Assembly (NCBI GenBank): GCA_001698425.1
Contig: MBRE01000067.1
Span: 163,610-227,609 of the forward strand
DNA: 64,000 bases
From: Oscillatoriales cyanobacterium USR001
GTDB lineage: Bacteria; Cyanobacteriota; Cyanobacteriia; Cyanobacteriales; Microcoleaceae
Reading direction: 5' to 3'
Part shown: positions 8,560 through 17,535 of the stretch, piece after piece
Layout: each line of letters opens with the position of its first letter
Numbering within the stretch: position 1 is the stretch's first letter
Position numbers and translations under genes: made by a program
Notes under the pieces: model-generated
The model's input: only the letters and a program-made list of their open reading frames with translations
Told to the model about the DNA's origin: nothing
Databases searched by the model: none

Positions 8560-10113
8560 TTAAATATTTTGGATATTCTGGATAAAGTGGGCTAACCAAT
8601 CTTTAACATGGTATGTAGCTCGGCAGTCATCCTCATTATAGCGGACGATCGCGTCCAAAAAAGTGCGATCGCCTGTTCTTAACCAATCATCGTACCAGCA
8701 GACGCATTGCGCCCCGTTTGCTTGAGCGTCGCGCCACTCAAAACCCATCCAGCGGGCAATTGGTTTGAGGGCGTAACTTTCTACTGGTAATGTCACTATT
8801 TGCGTCACCTGTTTGTGAATATCCACAAAGCGTTTGAGGAGTGGTTGCCATTGGTAAGCCGGGGTTTTGTAGCATCTTGCTAACCGTTTTACTGTCTGAA
8901 TTTCGTAGTCGCAAAAATGAAAAATGGGCGCAATAGGATAACTCCAAACTAAGTCTAAAAATTGCTGCCATATAATACCTTCATCGGCAGGAGATTCTGC
9001 CAAAAAAGCATGATAAGTTTCGGTTTTTGACCATCGATCGATTACCAATACACCTTGCAAATAGTCTAAATTTAATTCTGGTTCTGCTTCCAAATCAAAA
9101 TATATTTCTACTGGCGTTATCGGCAATAAATTTAACTGGTAATTGGTAATTGTGTCTTCGGCTTTATTCTTGCCAATAATTGTATTTCGTAACATAGCTT
9201 GATTTTGCAGTTTTGATTGAGCTTGTTGCACCAATTGTCCAGCTATTTCACCTTCAAATTCTCGATAGTTAATTAACAATTCAGGCTGAATTAATGCCAA
9301 AGATTCAACAGTAGTTAGATTAAGAGTTTGTAATTTCGCATAACGGGCAGGTGTTACTCCTGGCAACAAAGAAAGATGTTTTTCAGATTCAGCAATTCCA
9401 TGACAACTACTGTACCACCGACAAAGATTGCACTTTTGACGAGCAATAAAAAAATCTGGTTCTGCTTTTTCCTCAAACATTTGGATACATTGCTGTAAAA
9501 TTTCTTGCATTTCAGGTAATCGCTGCAACAAATTTACTGGATAATGCCCTTTTTCCCGTAAAATTAACCAGGCAGTATCTGGCATTATTCCTTGTACTGA
9601 TGCTAATACATGGGAATGAAAAGCCGCAACAATTTGATAGTCAAGTTTGGGACGCTTGGCGATCCAAATGTCGGTAGGTACATACATCCAATCACCAAAA
9701 TTTGATTTTCCTGGCTGTTTAACTAGCAAGTGGGGACGACTGAGAAGAGTAACGTTTGCTGGAAAAAAAGAGTGCTTTACGGTGTCAAAAATTTCTCTAT
9801 TTTCGATAGAAATTTCTGGCTCATTTTCGGAAGGTTCAAATTGCCAAATTATCCCGCGATAAATGCAGTCAACGCCTTGACGCATTAAATTTAAAGTCTC
9901 GGCGGCACCGGCCGCCCAATCTCCATTAGGATAATATGGTTGATGATAGACTTGCTGTTCTATAATTGTCTGACGATAAGTAATGCTATCGCGGATTAGT
10001 TTAAGCAGAAAATCACTGGCTGGATCTAGCTGGTTGATGTCTCCGTAAGCATCTAAAAATGCTCGACGATTGCAGCGTTGGTAATTAAGAAGTTGTTTAT
10101 CAGTTATCAACAT
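8560..10113 (-). CDS. TM0106 family RecB-like nuclease
   Basis: A 517-residue protein of the TM0106 RecB-like putative nuclease family. The N-terminal half resembles a PD-(D/E)xK nuclease with a cysteine cluster (CNLCRWYSSCHG, about residues 230-240) like the iron-sulphur-associated RecB/Cas4 nucleases. A helix-hairpin stretch follows (LSLLPGVTPARYAKLQ). The C-terminal half is an RNase H-like exonuclease domain: VEIYFDLEAEPE with the first acidic residues, HFCDYEIQTVKRLA, and RYNEDDCRATYHV with the last. It should be a cytosolic DNA or RNA processing enzyme; the pathway is unknown. No CRISPR genes are nearby. Divergent from the PLP enzyme gene at 10193. Confidence 0.85.
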   Translation of the reverse strand: MLITDKQLLNYQRCNRRAFLDAYGDINQLDPASDFLLKLIRDSITYRQTIIEQQVYHQPYYPNGDWAAGAAETLNLMRQGVDCIYRGIIWQFEPSENEPEISIENREIFDTVKHSFFPANVTLLSRPHLLVKQPGKSNFGDWMYVPTDIWIAKRPKLDYQIVAAFHSHVLASVQGIMPDTAWLILREKGHYPVNLLQRLPEMQEILQQCIQMFEEKAEPDFFIARQKCNLCRWYSSCHGIAESEKHLSLLPGVTPARYAKLQTLNLTTVESLALIQPELLINYREFEGEIAGQLVQQAQSKLQNQAMLRNTIIGKNKAEDTITNYQLNLLPITPVEIYFDLEAEPELNLDYLQGVLVIDRWSKTETYHAFLAESPADEGIIWQQFLDLVWSYPIAPIFHFCDYEIQTVKRLARCYKTPAYQWQPLLKRFVDIHKQVTQIVTLPVESYALKPIARWMGFEWRDAQANGAQCVCWYDDWLRTGDRTFLDAIVRYNEDDCRATYHVKDWLAHFIQNIQNI

Positions 10114-10192
10114 TTAGGTGGTAATATGAATTTGAGATTTTAAATTTAGGAATTTTGGCTTTTTATCAGATTAACTGACGCAGGACAAAATA

Positions 10193-11407
10193 ATGGGTGA
10201 CGCACAAATGACTGAGGCACAAATGACTAATTCAAAGTTAACAATTCGGCAACACTTTCCAGCTTTAATTAATAAAGCTTATTTTAATTATGGGGGACAG
10301 GGGCCGCTATCCCAAATTTCTTTGGATGCCATCAATTATTCATATCAATTCGTGCAGGAAAAAGGTCCTTTTTCTGCGGCGGTGAATGATTGGGTGATGG
10401 CGGAGGCGATCGCGACACGGGAGGCGATCGCGTTTGAGTTGAATGTCTCAGCCGATACGATCGCCCTAACGGAAGATGTTACTGTCGGTTGCAATATTGC
10501 TTTTTGGGGCATTGACTGGAAACCAGGAGATTGCCTTTTACTATCGGATTGCGAGCATCCTGGTATTGTAGCAACTGCAATGGAACTTCAGCGCAGATTT
10601 AATATCGAAGTTTCCATGCTTCCGCTAATGGCAACTTTAAATCAGGGAGATCCAGTAACAATTATAACTCAAAATTTGCGGCCGAATACTCGCCTATTAG
10701 CTATCAGTCATATTTTGTGGAATACGGGTCAAGTTTTGCCTTTAGATGAGATTGTAAAAGTTTGTCATCATCCGGCATCTTGGGGGGGAAATCAGATTGT
10801 TAGAGTATTAGTAGATGCGGCTCAATCTGTAGGAGTTTTGCCCTTAAATTTAACAGAATTAGGCGTAGATTTTTATGCTTTTACAGGGCATAAATGGTGG
10901 TGCGGACCAGAGGGATTAGGGGGACTTTATGTAAGTGCTGAAGCTTTGCCAGATTTGCACCCAACTTTTATCGGTTGGCGGTCAATTATTACTGATAAAA
11001 ATGCTCATCCAATTGGTTGGAAAGCAGGATCGCAGCGTTATGAAATTGCGACTTCTGCCTATCCTTTATATGCAGGTTTAAGAAATGCGATCGCCTTGCA
11101 TAAGGAATGGGGAACTATTGAGGAGCGCTATCAAGAAATCTGCCGTTTAAGTAAATATCTATGGGAACGTTTGTCAGAACTTTCTCATGTTAATTGTCTG
11201 CGAAATTCCCCGCCGGAATCTGGCTTAGTTGCCTTTGAATTAACGAATGGAAAACCCCATTATCAGCTAGTTGATTTTTTGGAGAAACAGGGTTGTATGG
11301 TGCGGACAATTCTTTCTCCTAACTGTGTGCGGATTTGCGTTCACTATTTCACTACGGAGTTAGAAATTGATAAGTTGGTGGATGCGATCGCGAGTCAAAT
11401 AGTCTAG
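10193..11407 (+). CDS. Class V aminotransferase-fold PLP enzyme, cysteine/cystine lyase type
   Basis: A 404-residue fold-type I PLP enzyme. The motif FTGHKWWCGPEGLGGLY places the Schiff-base lysine at residue 234 and VDAAQS places the pyridine-binding Asp at 208. The N-terminal FPALINKAYFNYGGQGP is like the cystine C-S lyase (C-DES) of Synechocystis, rather than NifS/SufS desulfurases, since I see no active-site Cys loop. C-DES-type enzymes break cystine or cysteine to pyruvate, ammonia and (per)sulfide and can feed iron-sulphur assembly in vitro. Assignment to that subgroup is by motif memory. The exact start is uncertain: in-frame ATGs fall at residues 1, 6 and 11. Confidence 0.82.
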   Translation: MGDAQMTEAQMTNSKLTIRQHFPALINKAYFNYGGQGPLSQISLDAINYSYQFVQEKGPFSAAVNDWVMAEAIATREAIAFELNVSADTIALTEDVTVGCNIAFWGIDWKPGDCLLLSDCEHPGIVATAMELQRRFNIEVSMLPLMATLNQGDPVTIITQNLRPNTRLLAISHILWNTGQVLPLDEIVKVCHHPASWGGNQIVRVLVDAAQSVGVLPLNLTELGVDFYAFTGHKWWCGPEGLGGLYVSAEALPDLHPTFIGWRSIITDKNAHPIGWKAGSQRYEIATSAYPLYAGLRNAIALHKEWGTIEERYQEICRLSKYLWERLSELSHVNCLRNSPPESGLVAFELTNGKPHYQLVDFLEKQGCMVRTILSPNCVRICVHYFTTELEIDKLVDAIASQIV

Positions 11408-11465
11408 TTTTTCTGATGAGGTAATTGCTATTTATTAGTAAGTATAAATAACGATTACCTCATTA

Positions 11466-11840
11466 TCAAAGTCTTTGCAAATTGGAGATAACTTGCGCCG
11501 CCAATTTTAACGATCTCCTAGTAAGTTCTGGTAATTTGGGAACAGTATCATCATAATCCCCTCGATTGCGATTAACTCGGAGACGGCTTAAATCTTTACC
11601 TATACTTTGACGCAATGTTTCAGGACTATTTTTGAATTTGGTAATTACATACTGGTGAGTTCTATCAAGTGGAATAGAAAGACTATCCCCATCTCGCAAG
11701 CGATTTCGCGCCTGAATAAAAGCTGCATAGTAAGCTCTACTGATGGCCGAACGGAGTCGCGATTCCTGAGTAGCCGAAATCGAGGCTTTTCCAGCTAATT
11801 GTTGAGCTAAATCAAGATATTCTGACCAATTAAAACTCAT
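11466..11840 (-). CDS. HEPN domain protein (UPF0332-like)
   Basis: A 124-residue all-helical protein with AISRAYYAAFIQARNRL in helix 1 and RVNRNRGDYDD in the later helix. The R-x4-6-H motif of HEPN ribonucleases is absent, and the variant ends in DY, as in UPF0332-like members, so RNase activity is not supported. The gene follows its partner with overlapping codons (TGATG) at 11838-11842; a GTG at 11843 is an alternative start giving a 4-nt overlap. HEPN genes in such pairs are often toxin-antitoxin or nucleotide-binding modules, but the partner here does not show the MNT nucleotidyltransferase motif. Confidence 0.75.
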   Translation of the reverse strand: MSFNWSEYLDLAQQLAGKASISATQESRLRSAISRAYYAAFIQARNRLRDGDSLSIPLDRTHQYVITKFKNSPETLRQSIGKDLSRLRVNRNRGDYDDTVPKLPELTRRSLKLAAQVISNLQRL

Positions 11841-12211
11841 CACTCCACATTAATCTCTAATTTATTTTGTAACGGCATTGATGCTTTTAACCACCAATTT
11901 TCGTCAAGTTGCCACAGTCTGTCAATAGAATCATCTGGGTCAACATCCGAGGCAATTATAATAAACATTGTATCATCATCTGGTGATGTTGATTCTGGAT
12001 CGATAACGACTTCCAAAAAAAGTGGATCTCCGGGAAAGTAATCGCTAATATTGTCTGGCGCTTCCAGTAAAACTGGCACTAAAAAAGGATGATTATCAAG
12101 AAACTGTAACACATCTAAGCGCTTTCTAAGAATATAGAATTTTTCAATTTGTTCTATTTCAGCTTGAGCAATGCCAACTGTGGAAGCGGTTGCGGTTTGT
12201 CCTACTGTCAT
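11840..12211 (-). CDS. Hypothetical partner of the HEPN gene
   Basis: A 123-residue protein I do not recognise. It starts with a Thr/Ala-rich stretch, continues as helix-strand (IEKFYILRKRLDVLQFLDNHPFL), and is notably acidic in the middle (PGDPLFLEVVIDPES, DDDTMFIIIASDVDPDD). No GSxxxG/D-x-D nucleotidyltransferase motif is present, although the pattern helix - strand EVVID - strand MFIII is compatible with an unusual alpha/beta fold. Translational coupling to the HEPN gene strongly suggests the two proteins act together. The start has an ATG and upstream TTGTGGTAAAC, no strong Shine-Dalgarno site. Confidence 0.65.
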   Translation of the reverse strand: MTVGQTATASTVGIAQAEIEQIEKFYILRKRLDVLQFLDNHPFLVPVLLEAPDNISDYFPGDPLFLEVVIDPESTSPDDDTMFIIIASDVDPDDSIDRLWQLDENWWLKASMPLQNKLEINVE

Positions 12212-12355
12212 ATTGTTTTTGTGGTAAACTTTACTTATTGTACTATAATTATTCCTAAAATGTAAAGAAGATCGGAAAAGTTAAAAATTTTAGGCAATTT
12301 CACTGTATAACTTTATTGGATTTGATGTTAACAAACAGCAAACTTAACTAACTTT

Positions 12356-13459
12356 ATGCCTAGACCCACCCTATATATCGCTATCACTAATCACGGATTC
12401 GGTCATGCTGTCCGCGCCTCCTCCGTTGCCGGCGCAATTCAGAAATTATGCCCAGATATTTTATTAATTCTCGTTACCACAGCACCTAGATGGCTAATAG
12501 AATCTTACATCACAGGTGATTTTATCCACCGTCCTCGCGCCTTTGATGTCGGAGTTGTACAATCTGATAGCTTGAATATGGATCTCGAATCTACCTTAGA
12601 AAAGCTCAAAGAAATTCGCGATCGACAGCGATCGATTATTGCTAGTGAAGTAAATTTTATTAAGCAAAATCAAGTAGGATTAGTGTTAGCAGATATCCCT
12701 CCTTTAGCTGCGCCCATTGCCGATGCTGCTGGGATTCCTTGCTGGATGTTAAGTAATTTTGGCTGGGATTTTATCTATCGAGAGTGGGGTGGCGAATTTG
12801 TAGAAATAGCAAGTTGGATTAGCGAGTGTTTTGGTAAGTGCGATCGCCTATTTCGCCTACCTTTGTACGAACCAATGAGCGCATTTCCTCACATCTCGGA
12901 TGTGGGATTGACGGGCGGCGATCCTCGTTATAATATTAATGAAATTAGAGAGCAATTTGGGATTAAAGCACCTCCAGAAAAAACTGTATTGCTGACTTTT
13001 GGTGGGTTAGGATTAGAGCAAATTCCTTACCAAAATTTACAACATTTCCCCGATTGGCAATTTATTAGTTTTGACTCTCAAGCGCCAAATCTGCCAAACT
13101 TGCTTAATATCAAAAATACCGACTTAGGAAAGTCGTTTATTCGCTTGCGCCCCGTTGATTTTATGCCCTTATGTGGGCGATTAATTTCTAAACCGGGATA
13201 TAGCACTTTTGCCGAAGCTTTACGCTTAGAAGTGCCGATAGTTTCTCTAACGCGGGAAGGGTTTGCCGAATCACCTTTGCTGCTAGAAGGTATTAAGAAT
13301 TATGCTCAACATCAAATTCTGTCACCCGCAGAATTTTTTGATGGTAATTGGGAATTTTTGCGGGAATCTTTGCAACCTCCACGCTTGTCGGATAAGTTGG
13401 ATAAACTGGGAAGTGAGGCGATCGCGCAAGCTGTGGTTAACTATTTTCAGAGTAATTAG
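12356..13459 (+). CDS. MurG/UGT-like glycosyltransferase
   Basis: A 367-residue GT-B fold protein. The N-terminus (ITNHGFGHAVRASSVAGAI) is the glycine-rich nucleotide-sugar transferase start, and the C-terminal half contains LLTFGGLGLEQIP, then LRPVDFMPLCGRLISKPGYSTFAEAL, the donor-binding region of GT28/GT1-like enzymes. The same fold occurs as the N-terminal part of plant L-arabinokinase; here there is no kinase domain. Donor and acceptor are unknown. It stands alone on the plus strand, with little upstream ribosome site (ttaactaacttt). Downstream genes are on the other strand. Confidence 0.75.
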   Translation: MPRPTLYIAITNHGFGHAVRASSVAGAIQKLCPDILLILVTTAPRWLIESYITGDFIHRPRAFDVGVVQSDSLNMDLESTLEKLKEIRDRQRSIIASEVNFIKQNQVGLVLADIPPLAAPIADAAGIPCWMLSNFGWDFIYREWGGEFVEIASWISECFGKCDRLFRLPLYEPMSAFPHISDVGLTGGDPRYNINEIREQFGIKAPPEKTVLLTFGGLGLEQIPYQNLQHFPDWQFISFDSQAPNLPNLLNIKNTDLGKSFIRLRPVDFMPLCGRLISKPGYSTFAEALRLEVPIVSLTREGFAESPLLLEGIKNYAQHQILSPAEFFDGNWEFLRESLQPPRLSDKLDKLGSEAIAQAVVNYFQSN

Positions 13460-13567
13460 AGCTTGCTGAATAAGTTGAGCAAAAGCGCGATCGCACTCCA
13501 TCTACCACCACAAAATTATACCCAAGACTTCCTTACCTCGCGAGGAAAATTCACGCTGAAAGTGTGG

Positions 13568-13816
13568 CTAATAATAGCCAGATTCAGGTTGGGGAAGTGG
13601 CATTTCAAAATTCGATCGGTCATGGATATAGCGAGTAGCTTCTTCCTCCAATCTATGAACTAGGTAAGGTTCGATCGCATTGGTATGTCTTAAAGCGGCT
13701 AAATAACCATCTAAGTATAGCCGTAAGTCATCAAAGCGATAACCTCTATTCCACATTTCAACAAGAGCGTCGGTGAGTTTTTGGTAGTGCCGGATGGTTT
13801 GAGTATCTTGCAGCAT
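13568..13816 (-). CDS. Small conserved cyanobacterial protein (DUF6761-like)
   Basis: An 82-residue, mostly helical protein (LTDALVEMWNRGYRFDDLRLYLDGYLAALRHTNAIEPYLVHRLEEEATRYI) with a Pro-rich tail. It resembles a small family found throughout cyanobacteria, which I recall as DUF6761; the name is from memory. No function known. It is convergent with the glycosyltransferase gene. Confidence 0.7.
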   Translation of the reverse strand: MLQDTQTIRHYQKLTDALVEMWNRGYRFDDLRLYLDGYLAALRHTNAIEPYLVHRLEEEATRYIHDRSNFEMPLPQPESGYY

Positions 13817-13919
13817 GGTGTTAAGTTAAAATTGTGTAAGGTTTATATTTATTGACTGAAGAGTTAACAAACAGGTTTCCTGTCAACTGAGTGGGTGAAG
13901 GCGATGCAATTTCTAGTAA

Positions 13920-14183
13920 TTAATTGCAGCCTTGGGGAATAAGGTATTTGGCGGGGATCGCTTCACCAAAAGCGATCGCTCTGCTTATCCCACTTACACC
14001 TAGAAAATTCCATACATACTTAAGCCAGTCAGGATTCGGCTGAATTTTCGAGTAAAATTGGGTTAAAGTTCCGGCAACAGGGCTTATAGTTTGTGGCAGT
14101 ATAATTCTGGTTGGTAAATTTGTCAACTCCCAATTACCAGATAAAAAATTTGGGATGTAGTTTTGAATTAACGGTTGTAGCAT
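13920..14183 (-). CDS. Possible small hypothetical protein
   Basis: An 87-codon open frame with an ATG and an amphipathic composition (LIQNYIPNFLSGNWELTNLP, PNPDWLKYVWNFLGVSG). I recognise no domain. There is no clear ribosome binding site. It lies between two other genes with room for its own promoter. It could be a real orphan gene or a chance frame. Confidence 0.3.
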   Translation of the reverse strand: MLQPLIQNYIPNFLSGNWELTNLPTRIILPQTISPVAGTLTQFYSKIQPNPDWLKYVWNFLGVSGISRAIAFGEAIPAKYLIPQGCN

Positions 14184-14420
14184 GGGGTGTTGAAGTTGAG
14201 AGGAAACTATATACCTTAATTGTATGACAACCCTGAGAATGCCATAACTTAAAATGGGAATTATGGTTCAAAATTGACAAAATCTTTAAGATTTGGGTTG
14301 ACTTACTTTATATTGTCCTCTCTTCCTTCTTCCTTCGACTCTTGAGTAGCGATGGTTACAAAACCATGACAAAAGCTCTGATAATGTGGTAGCGATTAAT
14401 GATATGGGAAGCGAGCCGCT

Positions 14421-15155
14421 GTGGGATCTGGTTGTATTTCGATTATTGAAGGAAATCCGCACCTGCGATCGCTCTTAGGCTGGCATTTACAGCAGGTCGG
14501 GTTTTCCGTACATCAATCCGCTGATATCCATCATGCTAGGGAAGTATTTTATAGTCGCCAGCCCTCCCTAGTCATCCTTGATGCGGAATTGCCAGAGATG
14601 GATGGACTGGAATTTTGTCGATGGCTTCAGCAACAGCAGTCGCTAATTTTGATGCTGTCGGCTCGGAATACCGAAGCTGATATTGTTCAGGGTTTGCGAT
14701 CGGGAGCCGACGACTACCTAACCAAACCCTTTGGAATGCAAGAGTTTATGGCCAGAGTAGAGGCGCTGATGCGGCGCAACCGCAATTCTGTCCCGCCGGC
14801 GGTTTTGGATTGTGGAAAACTCCAAATTGATTTAGTGCAGCGTCGAGTGCGGTTACAGGGAGAGCATATCGATCTGACTCCTCAAGAGTTTAGTCTGCTT
14901 TACGTGCTGGCTCAAGCTGGGGGATTAGCTCTTTCGCGATCGGATTTATTGCGGAGAGCTTGGCCAGATTCTATTGATAATCCTCGAACTATTGACACTC
15001 ATGTGTTGTCTTTGCGTAAAAAGATTGAAATCGATCCGCGACAGCCTAGTGTGTTACAAACTGTTCGGAATGTGGGTTATCGTTTGAATGTGGAAATCCT
15101 CAAAGGAAATGAGTTGTATGTGCCTGAAAAGCAAGAGCGATCGGCGCGAGTTTAA
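14421..15155 (+). CDS. OmpR-family response regulator
   Basis: A 244-residue two-component transcription regulator. The receiver domain (1-120) has ISIIEGNPHLR, the phospho-acceptor in LVILDAELPEMDG (about Asp51) and the conserved LTKPFG lysine. The acidic pair before the acceptor is reduced to a single Glu. The winged-helix DNA-binding domain (about 130-230) has IDLTPQEFSLL, SRSDLLRRAWP, RTIDTHVLSLRKKI and TVRNVGYRL. The start is GTG, with GGGAAGCGAG upstream. The EGNPHLRSLLGWHLQQ opening looks like a conserved cyanobacterial regulator group; I will not assign a name. No cognate kinase is adjacent. Confidence 0.88.
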   Translation: MGSGCISIIEGNPHLRSLLGWHLQQVGFSVHQSADIHHAREVFYSRQPSLVILDAELPEMDGLEFCRWLQQQQSLILMLSARNTEADIVQGLRSGADDYLTKPFGMQEFMARVEALMRRNRNSVPPAVLDCGKLQIDLVQRRVRLQGEHIDLTPQEFSLLYVLAQAGGLALSRSDLLRRAWPDSIDNPRTIDTHVLSLRKKIEIDPRQPSVLQTVRNVGYRLNVEILKGNELYVPEKQERSARV

Positions 15156-15229
15156 ACTGGAAAGAGAGAGCATCGCACCCCAAATAACTTATTTCATGTT
15201 ATCATAAAATCACTTCAAAACAGAAGGGA

Positions 15230-15886
15230 ATGACAATGCAAACCCAAGAAAAAATAGCGATCGAAAAGCAGACACAAGCTGAAAAACGCTACTACACGCC
15301 AGAGGAATATCTGGCTTTAGAAGAAGCTGCGATCGAGAAAAGTGAATACCATGATGGGGAGATTATACCAATGACAGGCGGAACCACCAACCACAACAAA
15401 CTCGCGGGGAACTTTTACAAAAAATTTCCCCCAACTGTGAATGGTCAAGATTACGAGATATTTATCAACGATGTGCGCCTGTGGATATCCCAAAATCGCC
15501 GTTACTTCTATCCCGACATCATGGTAATTCAAGAACAACCAGTCTATCAAGGAAGTAACAAAACAGTTGTGACAAATCCTCTCCTAATCATTGAGATTTT
15601 ATCTAAGTCAACCAAAGACTACGATCGCGGGGGGAAATTTCTCTTTTATCGTTCAATCCCTGAATTTAGAGAATACATCTTAATCGATCAATATAGCTAT
15701 CACATCGAGCAATTTGCTAAAAAATCTAATGGCAAATGGGAATTAACAGAATATGATTCAGAAGAATCTATATTAACCCTAGAATCCCTAGAATTTCAAA
15801 TACCACTAAGAGAGATTTATGCACGAATTGATTTTGAGGTTAAAACAGAAGAACAACACGAACCCACAAGTGAAATCAAAGAATAA
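15230..15886 (+). CDS. Uma2 family protein
   Basis: A 218-residue member of the Uma2 family, a restriction-endonuclease (PD-(D/E)xK) fold that is highly expanded in cyanobacteria and has no proven role. Visible: YTPEEYLALEEAAIEKSEYHDGEIIPMTGGTTNHNKL at the N-terminus, FINDVRLWI, FYPDIMVI, then NPLLIIEILSKSTKDYDRGGKFLFYRSIPEFREYILID, which contains the core Asp and Glu-x-Leu-Ser-Lys-like catalytic pattern. The MTM start uses the first ATG after GAAGGGA; the next ATG is two codons later. Confidence 0.85.
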   Translation: MTMQTQEKIAIEKQTQAEKRYYTPEEYLALEEAAIEKSEYHDGEIIPMTGGTTNHNKLAGNFYKKFPPTVNGQDYEIFINDVRLWISQNRRYFYPDIMVIQEQPVYQGSNKTVVTNPLLIIEILSKSTKDYDRGGKFLFYRSIPEFREYILIDQYSYHIEQFAKKSNGKWELTEYDSEESILTLESLEFQIPLREIYARIDFEVKTEEQHEPTSEIKE

Positions 15887-15991
15887 CAAAGCACGGACTT
15901 AAACGTAGATACCCACAATAAAGAATTAAAAATTGACACGATCGCCATCTACTTTTAATCAATATCTACGTTAAAAATCCGTGTTTTCACC

Positions 15992-16291
15992 CTAGATTTC
16001 CTGCATCAACCGCAGATATTGTTGCCGCATTTGCGCCATATTTTCCATCATTTTATTAGCCATATCTTTTTCAACATCACTCATTTGCTGCCAAAAAGCA
16101 GCAGATCGCCGCGCCGCAATGGTATCTTGCCACAACATCTCCAAAAGTTGCGCCGCCATCGGATTTTCCGCATCTATCAAATTGCACAATTGTTCAAAGG
16201 CTCGATTCGCTTCCCCATGATTCGTCACATCCTGGGCCAGCATCAAGCATTTTTTCAGTTCAAGAATCGGATTTTGAGAAGAGTAAGTCAT
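15992..16291 (-). CDS. Conserved hypothetical protein
   Basis: A 99-residue helical protein, rich in Met and Gln at the C-terminus (DMANKMMENMAQMRQQYLRLM), likely coiled coil. The pattern LKKCLMLAQDVTNHGEANRAFEQLCNLI is repeated in shape rather than sequence. It looks like a small cytosolic protein of cyanobacteria with no known function. Lies convergent with the Uma2 gene at 15230 and divergent from the next Uma2 array. Confidence 0.6.
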   Translation of the reverse strand: MTYSSQNPILELKKCLMLAQDVTNHGEANRAFEQLCNLIDAENPMAAQLLEMLWQDTIAARRSAAFWQQMSDVEKDMANKMMENMAQMRQQYLRLMQEI

Positions 16292-16349
16292 AATTAGAAT
16301 CAGGTTAAACTACAAAAACTATACTGCCATCCACCCCAAAATAGTTATT

Positions 16350-16910
16350 ATGACTCTAACACTTAAAGACCTAGAGCGGATGCAAACCACGCTCCAAGAA
16401 TCTCATCTGGACTACCAATTAGAACTTGTAGAAGGGAGAATTAGCATTATGGGGCCTTGTGACATCACATCCAGCGAAATCGGTGCTAGGTTAAGCTACT
16501 TTTTAAATATGTGGGTCATTCCCCGTAAAATGGGGCGCGTCTATGACTCCAGCGGCGGATTTATTCTGCCGAATCCTGATGCTGATTTACGCGCTCCTGA
16601 TGTATCCTTTGTCAAGGCTGAAAAACTTAAACGTAGCCAAAGAAGTTTTGCACAGCTAGTTCCCGATTTGATGGTAGAGATTAAATCTAAAACTGATAGA
16701 ATTAAACCTATTGTTGAAAAAATCCAAGCTTTTTTAGAACTAGGAACGGAAGTTGGAATTTTGATCGATCCTGACAAGGAAACAGTGAGTATTTATCGTC
16801 TTACAAATGAGCCGATGGTGTTAACTAGCAGCGATACTTTAATGATACCAGAATTATTCCCTGGTTGGGAATTGCCAATTTCTGAACTTTGGCCGCCAGT
16901 CTTTGAATAA
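16350..16910 (+). CDS. Uma2 family protein, tandem copy 1
   Basis: A 186-residue Uma2-fold protein. Core: LRAPDVSFVKAEKLKRSQ, then LVPDLMVEIKSKTDRIKPIVEKI, with the Asp and Glu-x-Lys of the nuclease fold. It is the first of three genes repeating at exactly 593 bp. The N-terminal third differs from copies 2 and 3 (start MTLTLKDLERMQ, and YDSSGGFILP), while from about residue 75 it is almost identical to them. Confidence 0.85.
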   Translation: MTLTLKDLERMQTTLQESHLDYQLELVEGRISIMGPCDITSSEIGARLSYFLNMWVIPRKMGRVYDSSGGFILPNPDADLRAPDVSFVKAEKLKRSQRSFAQLVPDLMVEIKSKTDRIKPIVEKIQAFLELGTEVGILIDPDKETVSIYRLTNEPMVLTSSDTLMIPELFPGWELPISELWPPVFE

Positions 16911-16942
16911 AACTAATAACTTGATATTGGGAGATCGAATTT

Positions 16943-17503
16943 ATGACTTTTACTCTTCAAGATTTAGAAAGATTACAAACTAAACTGCAATCAGAGCATC
17001 TGGATTATAACTTAGAATTGGTAGAAGGGAGAATTAGCATTATGGGTCCCTCAGATTACATTTCCGATGAAATTGGCTCTCGGTTGATTACATTTCTCAA
17101 TAATTGGGTAATGCCCCGTAAAATGGGGCGCGTAACGGGTGCAGCGGCCGGTTTTATTCTGCCGAATCCTGATGCTGATTTACGTGCTCCTGATGTATCC
17201 TTTGTCAAGGCTGAAAAACTTAAACGTAGCCAAAGAAGTTTTGTACAGTTAGTTCCCGATTTGATGGTAGAGATTAAATCTAAAACTGATAGAATTAAAC
17301 CTATTGTTGAAAAAATCCAAGCTTTTTTAGAACTAGGAACGGAAGTTGGAATTTTGATCGATCCTGACAAAGAAACAGTGAGTATTTATCGTCTTAGAAA
17401 TGAGCCGATGGTGTTAACTAGCAGCGATACTTTAATGATACCAGAATTATTCCCTGGTTGGGAATTGCCAATTTCTGAACTTTGGCCGCCAGTCTTTGAA
17501 TAA
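16943..17503 (+). CDS. Uma2 family protein, tandem copy 2
   Basis: Second copy of the 593-bp unit; 186 residues. Differs from copy 3 in only a short stretch (residues 49-62: TFLNNWVMPRKMGR against IFLGAWVMTHKLGR) and at one residue near the C-terminus. The spacer before it carries TTGGGAGATCG as ribosome site and is the same as the spacer before copy 3. Confidence 0.85.
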   Translation: MTFTLQDLERLQTKLQSEHLDYNLELVEGRISIMGPSDYISDEIGSRLITFLNNWVMPRKMGRVTGAAAGFILPNPDADLRAPDVSFVKAEKLKRSQRSFVQLVPDLMVEIKSKTDRIKPIVEKIQAFLELGTEVGILIDPDKETVSIYRLRNEPMVLTSSDTLMIPELFPGWELPISELWPPVFE

Positions 17504-17535
17504 AACTAATAACTTGATATTGGGAGATCGAATTT

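Noticed and set aside
13463..13663. Plus-strand frame of 66 codons after the glycosyltransferase
   Set aside because: Overlaps the better supported minus-strand small gene and contains a HIP1 site; no ribosome site.
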